The position numbers were made by a program, and so were the translations under genes. A model generated the notes under the pieces. That model made no database searches. It saw only the letters and a program-made list of their open reading frames with translations, and had not been told where the DNA came from. From positions 1-23,560 of the IMG/VR virus record IMGVR_UViG_3300031669_000238: 23,560 nt of DNA. One strand, written 5' to 3'. Of this stretch, positions 14,281 through 21,026 are shown piece by piece (positions within the stretch are counted from its first letter, which is position 1; every line of letters starts with the position of its first letter). The stretch is from a virus.

Positions 14281-14893
14281 GAGTCGTGATGAAATTCAAA
14301 ATCCAGTATTGGTTGACCCAGTTCTGCGTGAAACTCCAACCGCTATGGTTGATGCTGTCTTGATGCCGACGCTGGGCATCCATCGGCTGAGCGACCAGGT
14401 TGAACTGCCGAAGTACCAGACCTCCAAGGCGGGCTGCTTCGACACCCAGGTGTATCTTGGGGAGTCGGTAAGGGAAATCAAGGTCTGGAATCCGCACATG
14501 GGTCGCGAGGAAGCTCGTAACGTGCGCGAAGACAGCACCGGGCGCTACGTCGTGCTTGCCCCAAGTGAGCGTGGACTGTTCCCGACCGGTTTGGTCTTCC
14601 ATATTCCGGCAGGCTATGCCCTGCTTGGCCTGGCACGTTCCAGCACGGGTCTCAAGCGTGGTATCCAGTTGACCCAGTCAGCTGCCTACATCGACGAAGA
14701 CTATCGTGGCGAGCTGATGCTTCCGCTCCTGAACACCACGCTCGAAAACATCAAGGTCTGCCATCTGGAGCGGCTCATTCAGTTCGCGCTGGTGCCGTAC
14801 GTCCAGGCAGATATCCAGCACCTGAAAACCCGGCCAGGCCTTGTCGGGGACCGCGTAGGCGGATTCGGCTCCACCAATTCCAAAACCAAGTGA
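14264..14893 (+). CDS. dut: dUTP diphosphatase
   Basis: A 209-aa trimeric-type dUTPase that hydrolyses dUTP to dUMP, keeping uracil out of DNA and feeding dTMP synthesis. The five motifs are visible: KAGCFD (55-60), ARSSTGLK (124-131), AYIDEDYRGE (141-150) with D144 as the base-holding/catalytic acid, LERLIQ (168-173) and GGFGSTN (199-205). Length exceeds the usual ~150 aa through about 45 extra N-terminal residues and an insert near 70-100. AAAGGA lies upstream of the ATG. Its presence argues that this phage uses ordinary thymine and not a uracil-derived base. Confidence 0.92.
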   Translation: MSKKSESRDEIQNPVLVDPVLRETPTAMVDAVLMPTLGIHRLSDQVELPKYQTSKAGCFDTQVYLGESVREIKVWNPHMGREEARNVREDSTGRYVVLAPSERGLFPTGLVFHIPAGYALLGLARSSTGLKRGIQLTQSAAYIDEDYRGELMLPLLNTTLENIKVCHLERLIQFALVPYVQADIQHLKTRPGLVGDRVGGFGSTNSKTK

Positions 14894-14900
14894 GGTTGTG

Positions 14901-15194
14901 ATGAATATCAAGATTGCATACACGGACACCGGTCCGATCATGGGTGACTTCAACGAGACCCTCAATGGTGACTACACCGTTGAGAATCCGGTCATCCTCC
15001 AGGTGGGTCCGCAGCAGATCGGAATCGTTCCGCTGCTTGGCTTCGTGAAGGCCAAGTCCATCACCCTGAAGAAGAGCGATATCAAGTACGGTGACATCTT
15101 CGATCCCCAGGACGACCTGCGCAACCACTACTCCGGCCAGTTCGGCTCGGGTATCCAGCTGGCAACCAGCCCAGCCTCGATCAGCAAGAAGTAA
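14901..15194 (+). CDS. Unknown 97-aa protein, possibly Sm-like
   Basis: The ATG at 14901 has TGAGGT upstream; the GTG at 14898 is less likely. The product is beta-rich: an N-terminal NIKIAYTDTGPIMGDF, a core NPVILQVGPQQIGIVPLLGF, and the motif KKSDIKYGDIFDPQDDLRNHY before a QFGSGIQLA tail. This layout recalls small conserved Sm-like proteins of T4-type phages, but the call is tentative. It is the last gene of the clamp/RegA/dUTPase unit and is followed by a strong terminator. An RNA-binding role would suit the fold, without direct evidence. Confidence 0.8.
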   Translation: MNIKIAYTDTGPIMGDFNETLNGDYTVENPVILQVGPQQIGIVPLLGFVKAKSITLKKSDIKYGDIFDPQDDLRNHYSGQFGSGIQLATSPASISKK

Positions 15195-15199
15195 TCCAG

Positions 15200-15234
15200 A
15201 CGGCGGAGCGACATTGTATCGGCTCCGCCGTTTT
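15200..15234 (+). terminator. Strong rho-independent terminator
   Basis: ACGGCGGAGC (15200-15209) pairs perfectly with GCTCCGCCGT (15222-15231) around a 12-base loop, followed by TTTTGTT. The 10-bp GC-rich stem closes the gp45-to-14901 unit and insulates the polymerase gene, which has its own promoter 30 bases on. Confidence 0.93.
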
Positions 15235-15262
15235 GTTGACTGAAATATCGGACAATAAGGGC

Positions 15263-15291
15263 TTGACATTCGCCCAAAAGTATGCTATCAT
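15263..15291 (+). promoter_or_regulatory. Sigma-70 promoter for the DNA polymerase unit (P4)
   Basis: TTGACA (15263-15268) followed by TTCG, 17-bp spacer, TATCAT (15286-15291), one base off consensus. The predicted start near 15298 leaves a leader of about 32 nt to the polymerase TTG. It follows the terminator at 15200-15234, so polymerase and UvsX form a separate transcription unit. Confidence 0.88.
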
Positions 15292-15308
15292 TACTGCTTG
15301 AATCGACT

Positions 15309-15326
15309 ATGATCGTCATGAGGTGA
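15309..15326 (+). promoter_or_regulatory. Leader mini-ORF overlapping the polymerase ribosome-binding site
   Basis: ATG at 15309 opens a five-codon frame, M-I-V-M-R, ending at TGA 15324-15326. Its last bases form the polymerase site GAGGTGA (15320-15326), and it is in frame with the polymerase, whose TTG comes three bases later. The mini-ORF has no ribosome-binding site of its own, so translation is uncertain; an ATGA-TCG-TCAT mini-hairpin occupies the same bases. Either could restrain polymerase synthesis. Confidence 0.3.
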
Positions 15327-15329
15327 GAA

Positions 15330-17891
15330 TTGAGCAAGACCAACTACACGTTCTGTGACAAGCTCGGGCATCGCCTCTTCGTCCGTTGGATGGACGAGAA
15401 GGGCAAGCGCGGGCAGAAGGTTTTCTCGGACACGCCGCTCGAGTTGTTCATCCCAGGCACTCGTGACGACGCTCGAGGCTTGCATGGTGAGCGACTGTCT
15501 CGTGTCGAGTTTGGTTCCGTGGAAGACATGAACGACTTCGCGAAAGAGTACGATGGCGTCACGCCAGTATTCGGTCAGACATCCTCGGCGCACCAATACA
15601 TCGCGAAACAGTGGCCCGGGCACATCGACTTCGACATCAAAAACTTCACGATCCTGAACTTCGACATCGAGGTCGAGTCGCGTGAAGGCTTTCCTCATCC
15701 CGAGCAGGCAGCCTATCCGCTCACGTCCATCTCCATGAAGGTCTTTGGGAAAGACGAAAGGGTCACGTTGGGCTTGAAACCGTATACCAAGGGGCGCGAG
15801 CAGGACATCTACGAGCACTGCCGTGATGAGCGTGACCTCCTGATGCGTTTCTTGCATCACTGGAAGCGTATCAATCCTGAGATCGTGACGGGTTGGTTCA
15901 TTGACTCGTTCGACATTCCGTATATGGTCAACCGCATGACCAAGATCCTGGGTGAGGAATTGACCGCCCAGCTGTCTCCGTTCCACCATGAGACCAAGCG
16001 GGTGTTCATGGAGTCCAAGGTGGGTCGTGGCGAGACAACCTATCGGATCCTTGGCATCACGTCGTTCGACTATGCCAACCTGTATATGAAGTTCGCGCCC
16101 AAGAAGCTGGAATCCTATCGACTGGATTTCGTGTGCGAATTCGAGAAGGTGGGACGCAAGCTGGACTGGCATGAGCTCGGGTTCTCGGACTTGAATGATC
16201 TGTATGATCGCGATCACGACACGTTCATCGAATACAACGAGCGGGACGTGGAGTGCGTGGAGCAACTGGACGCCAAGCTGAAGTTCATCCAGTGCGCGAT
16301 CACGATCGTGTACATGACCCATAGCAGGTTCTCTGAGGCCTTGGCGACAGTCAAGCCTTGGGACAATTTCATCTACAACATGCTGCTGGAGGATGGCATC
16401 CAGATTCCGCCAGAAGGGTTCGCCAAGAACGCCGAAGGGATTGTGGGCGCCTATGTCAAGGTTCCGGTGCCCGGCAAATATCGTTGGGTGTTGGCGCTGG
16501 ACATGAAGTCGCTGTATCCTTGTATCGACATGATGTATAACATGAGCCCCGAGACGCTGGAATACCATGCCGCCAGCAACCCGATGGAGTTCATGGAAAA
16601 GGTCTTGAATAACGACCCTGGCACCATGCGTTTGATTGATGAGCGCAAGGCGCAGGGTCTCTGCACGGCATCCAATGGCTCCTCCTATCGACAGGACACC
16701 TCCGGGGTGATCCCGCGTGGCATGAAGTTCTTGTTCGACACCCGATCCGAAGTCAAGGGTGTTCACATGAAGGCAGCCAAGAAGCGTCTGGAGGCAGCCA
16801 AGAAGGCTGGAGAGGACTATCTTCTGATCGAGCAGGAGTACCAAAAGCTGGATGCCTACCAGCAGGCCCTGAAGGTTGTGGCGAACGGCGGATACGGTGC
16901 CTTGAGCAACCAGAGCTTCCGCTACTACAATACGGACATCGCGGAAGGCATCACGATCACGGGCCAGATGTCAATCAAGTATGCTGGTGCCAAGCTGAAC
17001 GCATTCTTGAATGAACGCTTCAAGACAACCGAGGTCGACTACGTCATCTACACCGACACCGACTCCTGCTATATCACGGTCGAGCATTTCGTGACCGATG
17101 TTCTGAAGGTTCCGGAGGCTGACTGGAAGCGCAAGATGCAAGGTATCGTGGATGCTATCGACAGCTTCGTGAAGAAAGAGATTGACCCGATGTTGGATCA
17201 GTCGTTCCTGGATCTGTGCGACAAAGTGGGTTCCAAGAACAACACCATGGAGATGAAGCGTGAGTCCATCAGCGACGTTGGCATCTTCCGCGGGCGCAAG
17301 AACTACGTCCTCCAGGTATGGGACAATGAGGGCGTCCGGTATGCCGAGCCAGATATCAAGTCAGTCGGCGTCGAGATCAATCGAACCAGCACCCCTACTA
17401 TCGTGCGCGACGCCCTGAAGGAAAGTCTGGACATTCTCCTGAACGGCACAAACGACCAGCTCTTGACCTATATCGCCAAGTTCAAGACCGAGTTCTCCTC
17501 GGTGCCTTTGAGCAAGATCGCATTCCCGCGTGGCGTGAGTGAGATCAAGAAGTGGCGCGGCGGCGTCATGGATTTCGAGAAAGGCACCCCGATACATGTT
17601 CGTGCCGCGATCTTGTTCAACAAGATGGTCCAGGAGCGTGGCTTGGAGGGCAAGCTGTCGCTCATCCAAGAAGGAAACAAGATCAAATTCATCTACCTGA
17701 AGGAGCCAAACCCGCTGCACTCGAACGTAATTGGGTTCATTGACGAACTTCCGAGTGAGTTTCAGCTCGATAAGTATGTGGACATCGATCTCCAATACGA
17801 GAAGACTTATCTGGGGCCCTTGCTATCGTTCACCGATATCATCGACTGGGTAGTGGAAAAGAAATCATCGCTTGACGACCTGTGGAGTTAA
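15330..17891 (+). CDS. 43: Family B DNA polymerase gp43 (TTG start)
   Basis: An 853-aa replicative polymerase with proofreading (T4 gp43 is 898 aa). Exo I FDIEVE (D112, E114), Exo II SFDIPY (D195), Exo III YNERD (Y302, D306); Pol A DMKSLYP (D391), Pol B KVVANGGYG (515-523), Pol C YTDTDS (574-579). Pol B has N-G-G-Y-G where the family usually has N-S-x-Y-G. The C-terminus SLDDLW resembles T4's SLDFLF clamp-binding tail. Initiation is at TTG with GAGGTG six bases upstream; the in-frame ATGs above it run into a TGA. Its 3' end is followed directly by uvsX. Confidence 0.96.
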   Translation: MSKTNYTFCDKLGHRLFVRWMDEKGKRGQKVFSDTPLELFIPGTRDDARGLHGERLSRVEFGSVEDMNDFAKEYDGVTPVFGQTSSAHQYIAKQWPGHIDFDIKNFTILNFDIEVESREGFPHPEQAAYPLTSISMKVFGKDERVTLGLKPYTKGREQDIYEHCRDERDLLMRFLHHWKRINPEIVTGWFIDSFDIPYMVNRMTKILGEELTAQLSPFHHETKRVFMESKVGRGETTYRILGITSFDYANLYMKFAPKKLESYRLDFVCEFEKVGRKLDWHELGFSDLNDLYDRDHDTFIEYNERDVECVEQLDAKLKFIQCAITIVYMTHSRFSEALATVKPWDNFIYNMLLEDGIQIPPEGFAKNAEGIVGAYVKVPVPGKYRWVLALDMKSLYPCIDMMYNMSPETLEYHAASNPMEFMEKVLNNDPGTMRLIDERKAQGLCTASNGSSYRQDTSGVIPRGMKFLFDTRSEVKGVHMKAAKKRLEAAKKAGEDYLLIEQEYQKLDAYQQALKVVANGGYGALSNQSFRYYNTDIAEGITITGQMSIKYAGAKLNAFLNERFKTTEVDYVIYTDTDSCYITVEHFVTDVLKVPEADWKRKMQGIVDAIDSFVKKEIDPMLDQSFLDLCDKVGSKNNTMEMKRESISDVGIFRGRKNYVLQVWDNEGVRYAEPDIKSVGVEINRTSTPTIVRDALKESLDILLNGTNDQLLTYIAKFKTEFSSVPLSKIAFPRGVSEIKKWRGGVMDFEKGTPIHVRAAILFNKMVQERGLEGKLSLIQEGNKIKFIYLKEPNPLHSNVIGFIDELPSEFQLDKYVDIDLQYEKTYLGPLLSFTDIIDWVVEKKSSLDDLWS

Positions 17892-17892
17892 A

Positions 17893-18972
17893 ATGAGCAA
17901 CCTTTTGCAAAGTTTCATTGACGTGACTGGGAACCCTTTCGCGGCGATCGTGGAAGACGGCATCCAGGCTGGCGACGTGGTGTCGTGGATCGATACCGGA
18001 TCGTATGCCCTGAACGCTCTCCTGAGCGGTGACATCTTCAAGGGCGCGCCTTCCAACAAGGTGACAGCCCTGGGTGCCGAAAGCAGCACCGGCAAGAGCT
18101 ACATCGTGCTCAGTGTCTTGAAGGCGTGGCTCGAGCAGCGCCCAACCGGCATCGCCTTCATCTTCGAGTCGGAGTCTGCCTACACCAAGCAGATGCTCGA
18201 GGAGCGTGGCATCGACATCAAGCGCGTGGCAATCATGCCTGTCACAACCATCCAGGAGTTCCGGACGCAGTCCCTGAAGATCCTGGACAACTACGAGAAG
18301 ACAAAGGTCAAGGACCGAGTCCCGTTGTGGTTCGCGCTGGACTCCTTGGGCAACCTGAGCACCACCAAGGAGTTGGAAGACACCTCCGCGGGTGTTGAGA
18401 CGAAGGACATGACGCGCGCCCAGCTGATCAAGGCTACGTTCCGTGTCTTGACGCTCCGCCTGGGTCGTGCCGATGTTCCGCTCTGGATCACGAACCACGT
18501 GTATGACGACGTGGGCGGCGGTCCGTATGCCCAAAAAGTCATGTCAGGTGGATCGGGCTTGATCTATGCTGCCTCCACCATTGTGACGCTCTCGAAGGCT
18601 CGCGACAAGGATGAGAAGCTGGGCGCCGGTACCAACCTGCGTGGTGTCACCATCACGGCGCGTGCCACCAAGTCGCGCTTGACTCGCGAGAACTCGATGG
18701 TCAAGCTGTACCTGGACTTCAACAAGGGCCTGGGTCGATACTTCTACTTGGCGGAGTTGGCTGAGGCTGGCGGCGTCTTCAAGAAGGTCGCGACACGTCT
18801 TGAACTGCCGGACGGACGCAAGGTGTTCCAGTCCGAGATCAACAAGAACCCCGAGAAGTATTTCACCCAAGAGATCCTCGAGGCCATCAATGTCTACGTG
18901 AACAAGACGTTCCCGTATGGCGGCGGCCCTGAAGGTGAGGATGGAGCTGAGGAGATCGAAAATGCTGACTGA
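17893..18972 (+). CDS. uvsX: UvsX recombinase (RecA-like)
   Basis: A 359-aa strand-exchange ATPase (T4 UvsX is 391 aa) that forms filaments on ssDNA with UvsY. Walker A GAESSTGKS (61-69), Walker B LWFALDS (145-151), the SGGSGLIYAAST segment (218-229) in the DNA-binding L2 area, and a strongly acidic C-terminal tail (EGEDGAEEIENAD) as in T4. GTGGAG (17882-17887) lies across the polymerase stop and five bases before the ATG. The order polymerase-uvsX is that of T4. The following gene starts inside its last codons, so translation is coupled. Confidence 0.95.
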   Translation: MSNLLQSFIDVTGNPFAAIVEDGIQAGDVVSWIDTGSYALNALLSGDIFKGAPSNKVTALGAESSTGKSYIVLSVLKAWLEQRPTGIAFIFESESAYTKQMLEERGIDIKRVAIMPVTTIQEFRTQSLKILDNYEKTKVKDRVPLWFALDSLGNLSTTKELEDTSAGVETKDMTRAQLIKATFRVLTLRLGRADVPLWITNHVYDDVGGGPYAQKVMSGGSGLIYAASTIVTLSKARDKDEKLGAGTNLRGVTITARATKSRLTRENSMVKLYLDFNKGLGRYFYLAELAEAGGVFKKVATRLELPDGRKVFQSEINKNPEKYFTQEILEAINVYVNKTFPYGGGPEGEDGAEEIENAD

Positions 18973-19240
18973 TGAGCAAATCCCATTCGCGCGAGAGATG
19001 ATCCAGCTGTTCATGGAGGGAGAGCCTGGAGACATCATTCTCGAGATCAACTTCGAAAAGGTTGATGGTTCGCAGCGCACCCTGTATGCCACCAATCGCA
19101 TTCCCGAGAGCGAGATTCCGAAGGATGTGCATGAGTCGAAACTCGACCTAAGTACTCACGCAAGGGTCTTCGATAAGGAGGCCCAGGGGTGGCGGACTAT
19201 CATCCTGAAGAACATCAACTCCATCACGGTGCAACTATGA
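18962..19240 (+). CDS. WYL_2/DUF2693-like SH3-barrel small protein
   Basis: A 92-aa protein whose pattern, INFEKVDGSQRTLYATN...IPESEIP...ARVFDKEAQGWRTIILKNINSI, matches my recollection of the small phage WYL_2 (DUF2693) family: a TKxDGTxR strand, an IP turn and a final WR-x-hydrophobic strand. Such proteins adopt an SH3/Sm-like barrel of unknown function. GAGGAG (18949-18954) stands seven bases before the ATG, inside the end of uvsX, and the stop overlaps the next ATG. Position after uvsX suggests a replication or recombination accessory, but this is inference only. Confidence 0.8.
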   Translation: MLTDEQIPFAREMIQLFMEGEPGDIILEINFEKVDGSQRTLYATNRIPESEIPKDVHESKLDLSTHARVFDKEAQGWRTIILKNINSITVQL

Positions 19241-19521
19241 CCGAGCTCCAGACAGACAAGAATATCGTCATCGATCAGGCTGCCGTTAAGGAGGACGGCA
19301 GCCTGATGTTCACGGTGTGGTGTCGCGACAACCCCGATTTCCTGTACGCCTACGACAAGGTGCACCTGAGAGAGGAGTGTGATGGCGGATTCTATCTGGA
19401 ATTCACGCTCTCGATTTCCTCTCGCAAAGATTCTCACGAAATCAAGTCAGAAGTGCTTGACAAGAAGGGTGAATCTATCATACAATACCTATTCGAAACA
19501 ACGACCGGGGTCAAGCTGTAA
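19237..19521 (+). CDS. Unknown 94-aa beta-rich protein
   Basis: It starts at the ATG overlapping the preceding stop (ATGA), with no strong ribosome-binding site of its own. The product is acidic with alternating strands: SLMFTVWCRDNPDFLYAYDK, then GGFYLEFTLSISSRKDSHE, and ends LFETTTGVKL. There are no metal-binding clusters or membrane segments. It may form a pair with the SH3-barrel protein encoded just upstream. The 3' end contains a sigma-70-like promoter in the direction of folE. No family recognised. Confidence 0.75.
   Translation: MTELQTDKNIVIDQAAVKEDGSLMFTVWCRDNPDFLYAYDKVHLREECDGGFYLEFTLSISSRKDSHEIKSEVLDKKGESIIQYLFETTTGVKL
19457..19486 (+). promoter_or_regulatory. Probable promoter for the DNA-modification cluster (P6)
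   Basis: TTGACA (19457-19462), an 18-bp spacer, TACAAT (19481-19486). It lies inside the end of the upstream coding region, so part of the match could be by chance, but the placement ahead of folE and the CTTGACA context shared with P1, P2 and P4 support it. The start would be near 19493, leaving a 119-nt leader. Confidence 0.55.
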
Positions 19522-19545
19522 GAACCCGCCAACCTAAATATGGAT

Positions 19546-19562
19546 GTGGGCGCAATGCCCAC
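19546..19562 (+). promoter_or_regulatory. Hairpin in the folE leader
   Basis: GTGGGC (19546-19551) pairs with GCCCAC (19557-19562) around GCAAT, followed by an A/C-rich segment. It sits in the 90-base gap before folE. There is no T run, so it is not an intrinsic terminator. A regulatory structure sensing a pathway product is conceivable but unproven. Confidence 0.35.
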
Positions 19563-19611
19563 CCCGTCAAAACCAAGCCCGAAAGGGACTGTCTAAAACC
19601 GAGGAGTCAGA

Positions 19612-20292
19612 ATGAGCCACGAACGAACGAAATGCGACCCAGTCTTGGGCGAACAGGTCCACCAGCATCTTCTCACGGTGGGCGTCGAAACACCAACCAC
19701 CTTCCTGCTTACATCTGTGCCAACCGACGAGAAAATCAAGTCGATTGAGTATCACATGGAAAATATCCTGAACGTATTGGGTCTCGATCTTACTGACGAC
19801 AGCCTCATGGAAACGCCGAAGCGTGTTGCCAAGATGTACGTCAACGAACTCTACTGGGGCTTGAAGCCTGAGTTCTTCCCGAAGTGTACTACTGTCCAGA
19901 ACAAGATGGGCTACGACGAGATGGTCCTGGAAAAGGACATCACGATCCTGTCGGACTGCGAGCATCACCTGCGCACCATTATCGGGGTGGCACACATTGC
20001 CTACATCCCGAAAGAGAAGGTCTTGGGTCTTTCGAAACTGAATCGTGTCGCGGATTACTTCGCCCGACGTCCACAGATCCAGGAGCGTCTCGCGGAGCAG
20101 ATCTTCCATGCGCTCTGCTTCATCCTTGGAACCGATGACGTGGCGGTTGTCATCGATGCCGAACATTTCTGCGTGAAGCAGCGCGGCGTGCAGGATTCCA
20201 ACTCGCATACCATCACGTCCAAGCTGGGTGGCTGCTTCAAATCTGACCCGACTGTTCGTTCGGAATACATGTCCCTCATCAACGCGAAGTGA
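19612..20292 (+). CDS. folE: GTP cyclohydrolase I (FolE)
   Basis: A 226-aa enzyme close to E. coli FolE (222 aa). It opens GTP to dihydroneopterin triphosphate, the first step to 7-deazaguanines and folate. Zinc ligands C116 and H119 (SDCEHH) and C187 (EHFCVKQRGV) are present, with the family signatures DDSLMETPKRVAKMYVNEL, GLSKLNR and ARRPQIQERL. The N-terminal VHQHLLTVGVETP is like the E. coli start. GAGGAG lies six bases before the ATG. In a cluster with queC, queF and dpdA the product should feed DNA modification. queD and queE, the next pathway steps, are not in the window and may lie beyond it or be supplied by the host. Confidence 0.95.
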   Translation: MSHERTKCDPVLGEQVHQHLLTVGVETPTTFLLTSVPTDEKIKSIEYHMENILNVLGLDLTDDSLMETPKRVAKMYVNELYWGLKPEFFPKCTTVQNKMGYDEMVLEKDITILSDCEHHLRTIIGVAHIAYIPKEKVLGLSKLNRVADYFARRPQIQERLAEQIFHALCFILGTDDVAVVIDAEHFCVKQRGVQDSNSHTITSKLGGCFKSDPTVRSEYMSLINAK

Positions 20293-20296
20293 AATC

Positions 20297-21025
20297 ATGA
20301 GCATTGCGAAACGCGCGCTTGAACTGCTGCCTGACAGTGCTGGAGCTGTCGTCTGTCTCTCGGGCGGCTTGGACTCCACTACCACGCTTCGGCTGGCGGT
20401 GGAGAAATATGGCCCCTCGAAGGTGCGGGCGGTCAGCTTCAACTACGGACAGCGACAGAAGATTGAGTTGCAGCTGGCAGCCAAGTCCTGTGCCCGCCTG
20501 AGTGTTGAGCATCGGGTGATCGACATTCCGTTCCTGAACACCATCAACCAAGGTTTCAGCGCCAACGTGGACACTGGGATCGAGATGCCAACCATCCATG
20601 ACATCTTGGGTGACCCGCAGCCTATCACCTACGTGGCCAATCGCAACATGATCCTGATGTCGATCGTGGCATCCTTCGCGGAAACTGTCGGGAGTGATTT
20701 GATCCTGGCGGGCTTCCAAAGCAACGACACCTACGGGTATTGGGACACCACGCCGGACTTCATCAAGAAGATGAACGCCGTGCTGGGACTCAACAGGCAG
20801 GCAGGGCTGCAAATCATCTGTCCGTTCGTGGAGTTGAACAAAAAGGAGGAGATCCAAGCTGTCTTTGAACTCGACGGCAATCTGGACTTGTTTTCCAGCA
20901 CCATTACATGCTATAATCCTGATTCCGAAGGACGGTCCTGCGGGACTTGCCCTTCCTGTGCCGAACGCATCCTGGCATTTCAGAAACTGGGTTTCAAGGA
21001 TCCTATCGTATACGTGGAGAAGTGA
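20297..21025 (+). CDS. queC: 7-cyano-7-deazaguanine synthase (QueC)
   Basis: A 242-aa PP-loop ATPase that converts 7-carboxy-7-deazaguanine and ammonia to preQ0. SGGLDST (22-28) is the ATP-binding loop; C205, C215, C218 and C221 (TCYNP...CGTCPSCAER) form the zinc site. The usual TYVPGRN segment reads TYVANRN (111-117). The frame is open upstream, but that part overlaps folE; the ATG at 20297 lies four bases after the folE stop with a weak ribosome-binding site, so coupling is likely. The next gene is a glutamine amidotransferase; in some phages QueC and such a domain are fused. Confidence 0.95.
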   Translation: MSIAKRALELLPDSAGAVVCLSGGLDSTTTLRLAVEKYGPSKVRAVSFNYGQRQKIELQLAAKSCARLSVEHRVIDIPFLNTINQGFSANVDTGIEMPTIHDILGDPQPITYVANRNMILMSIVASFAETVGSDLILAGFQSNDTYGYWDTTPDFIKKMNAVLGLNRQAGLQIICPFVELNKKEEIQAVFELDGNLDLFSSTITCYNPDSEGRSCGTCPSCAERILAFQKLGFKDPIVYVEK

Positions 21026-21026
21026 A

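Noticed and set aside
15291-16844. Long reverse-strand open frame (about 517 codons) opposite the polymerase gene
   Set aside because: It lies entirely over gp43, has no ribosome-binding site or promoter and a composition (leucine-, valine-, histidine-rich) typical of the antisense of a GC-rich gene. The other reverse-strand frames in the window behave the same way.
19535-19540. TAAATA before folE as a late promoter
   Set aside because: CCTAAATA matches only six of eight bases of the late consensus, and folE for DNA modification is expected early.
20912-20917. TATAAT with a TG extension inside queC
   Set aside because: The -10 is good, but the best -35 is only TTGTTT at 18 bp and the site is within coding sequence; the downstream gene is already well coupled to queC.
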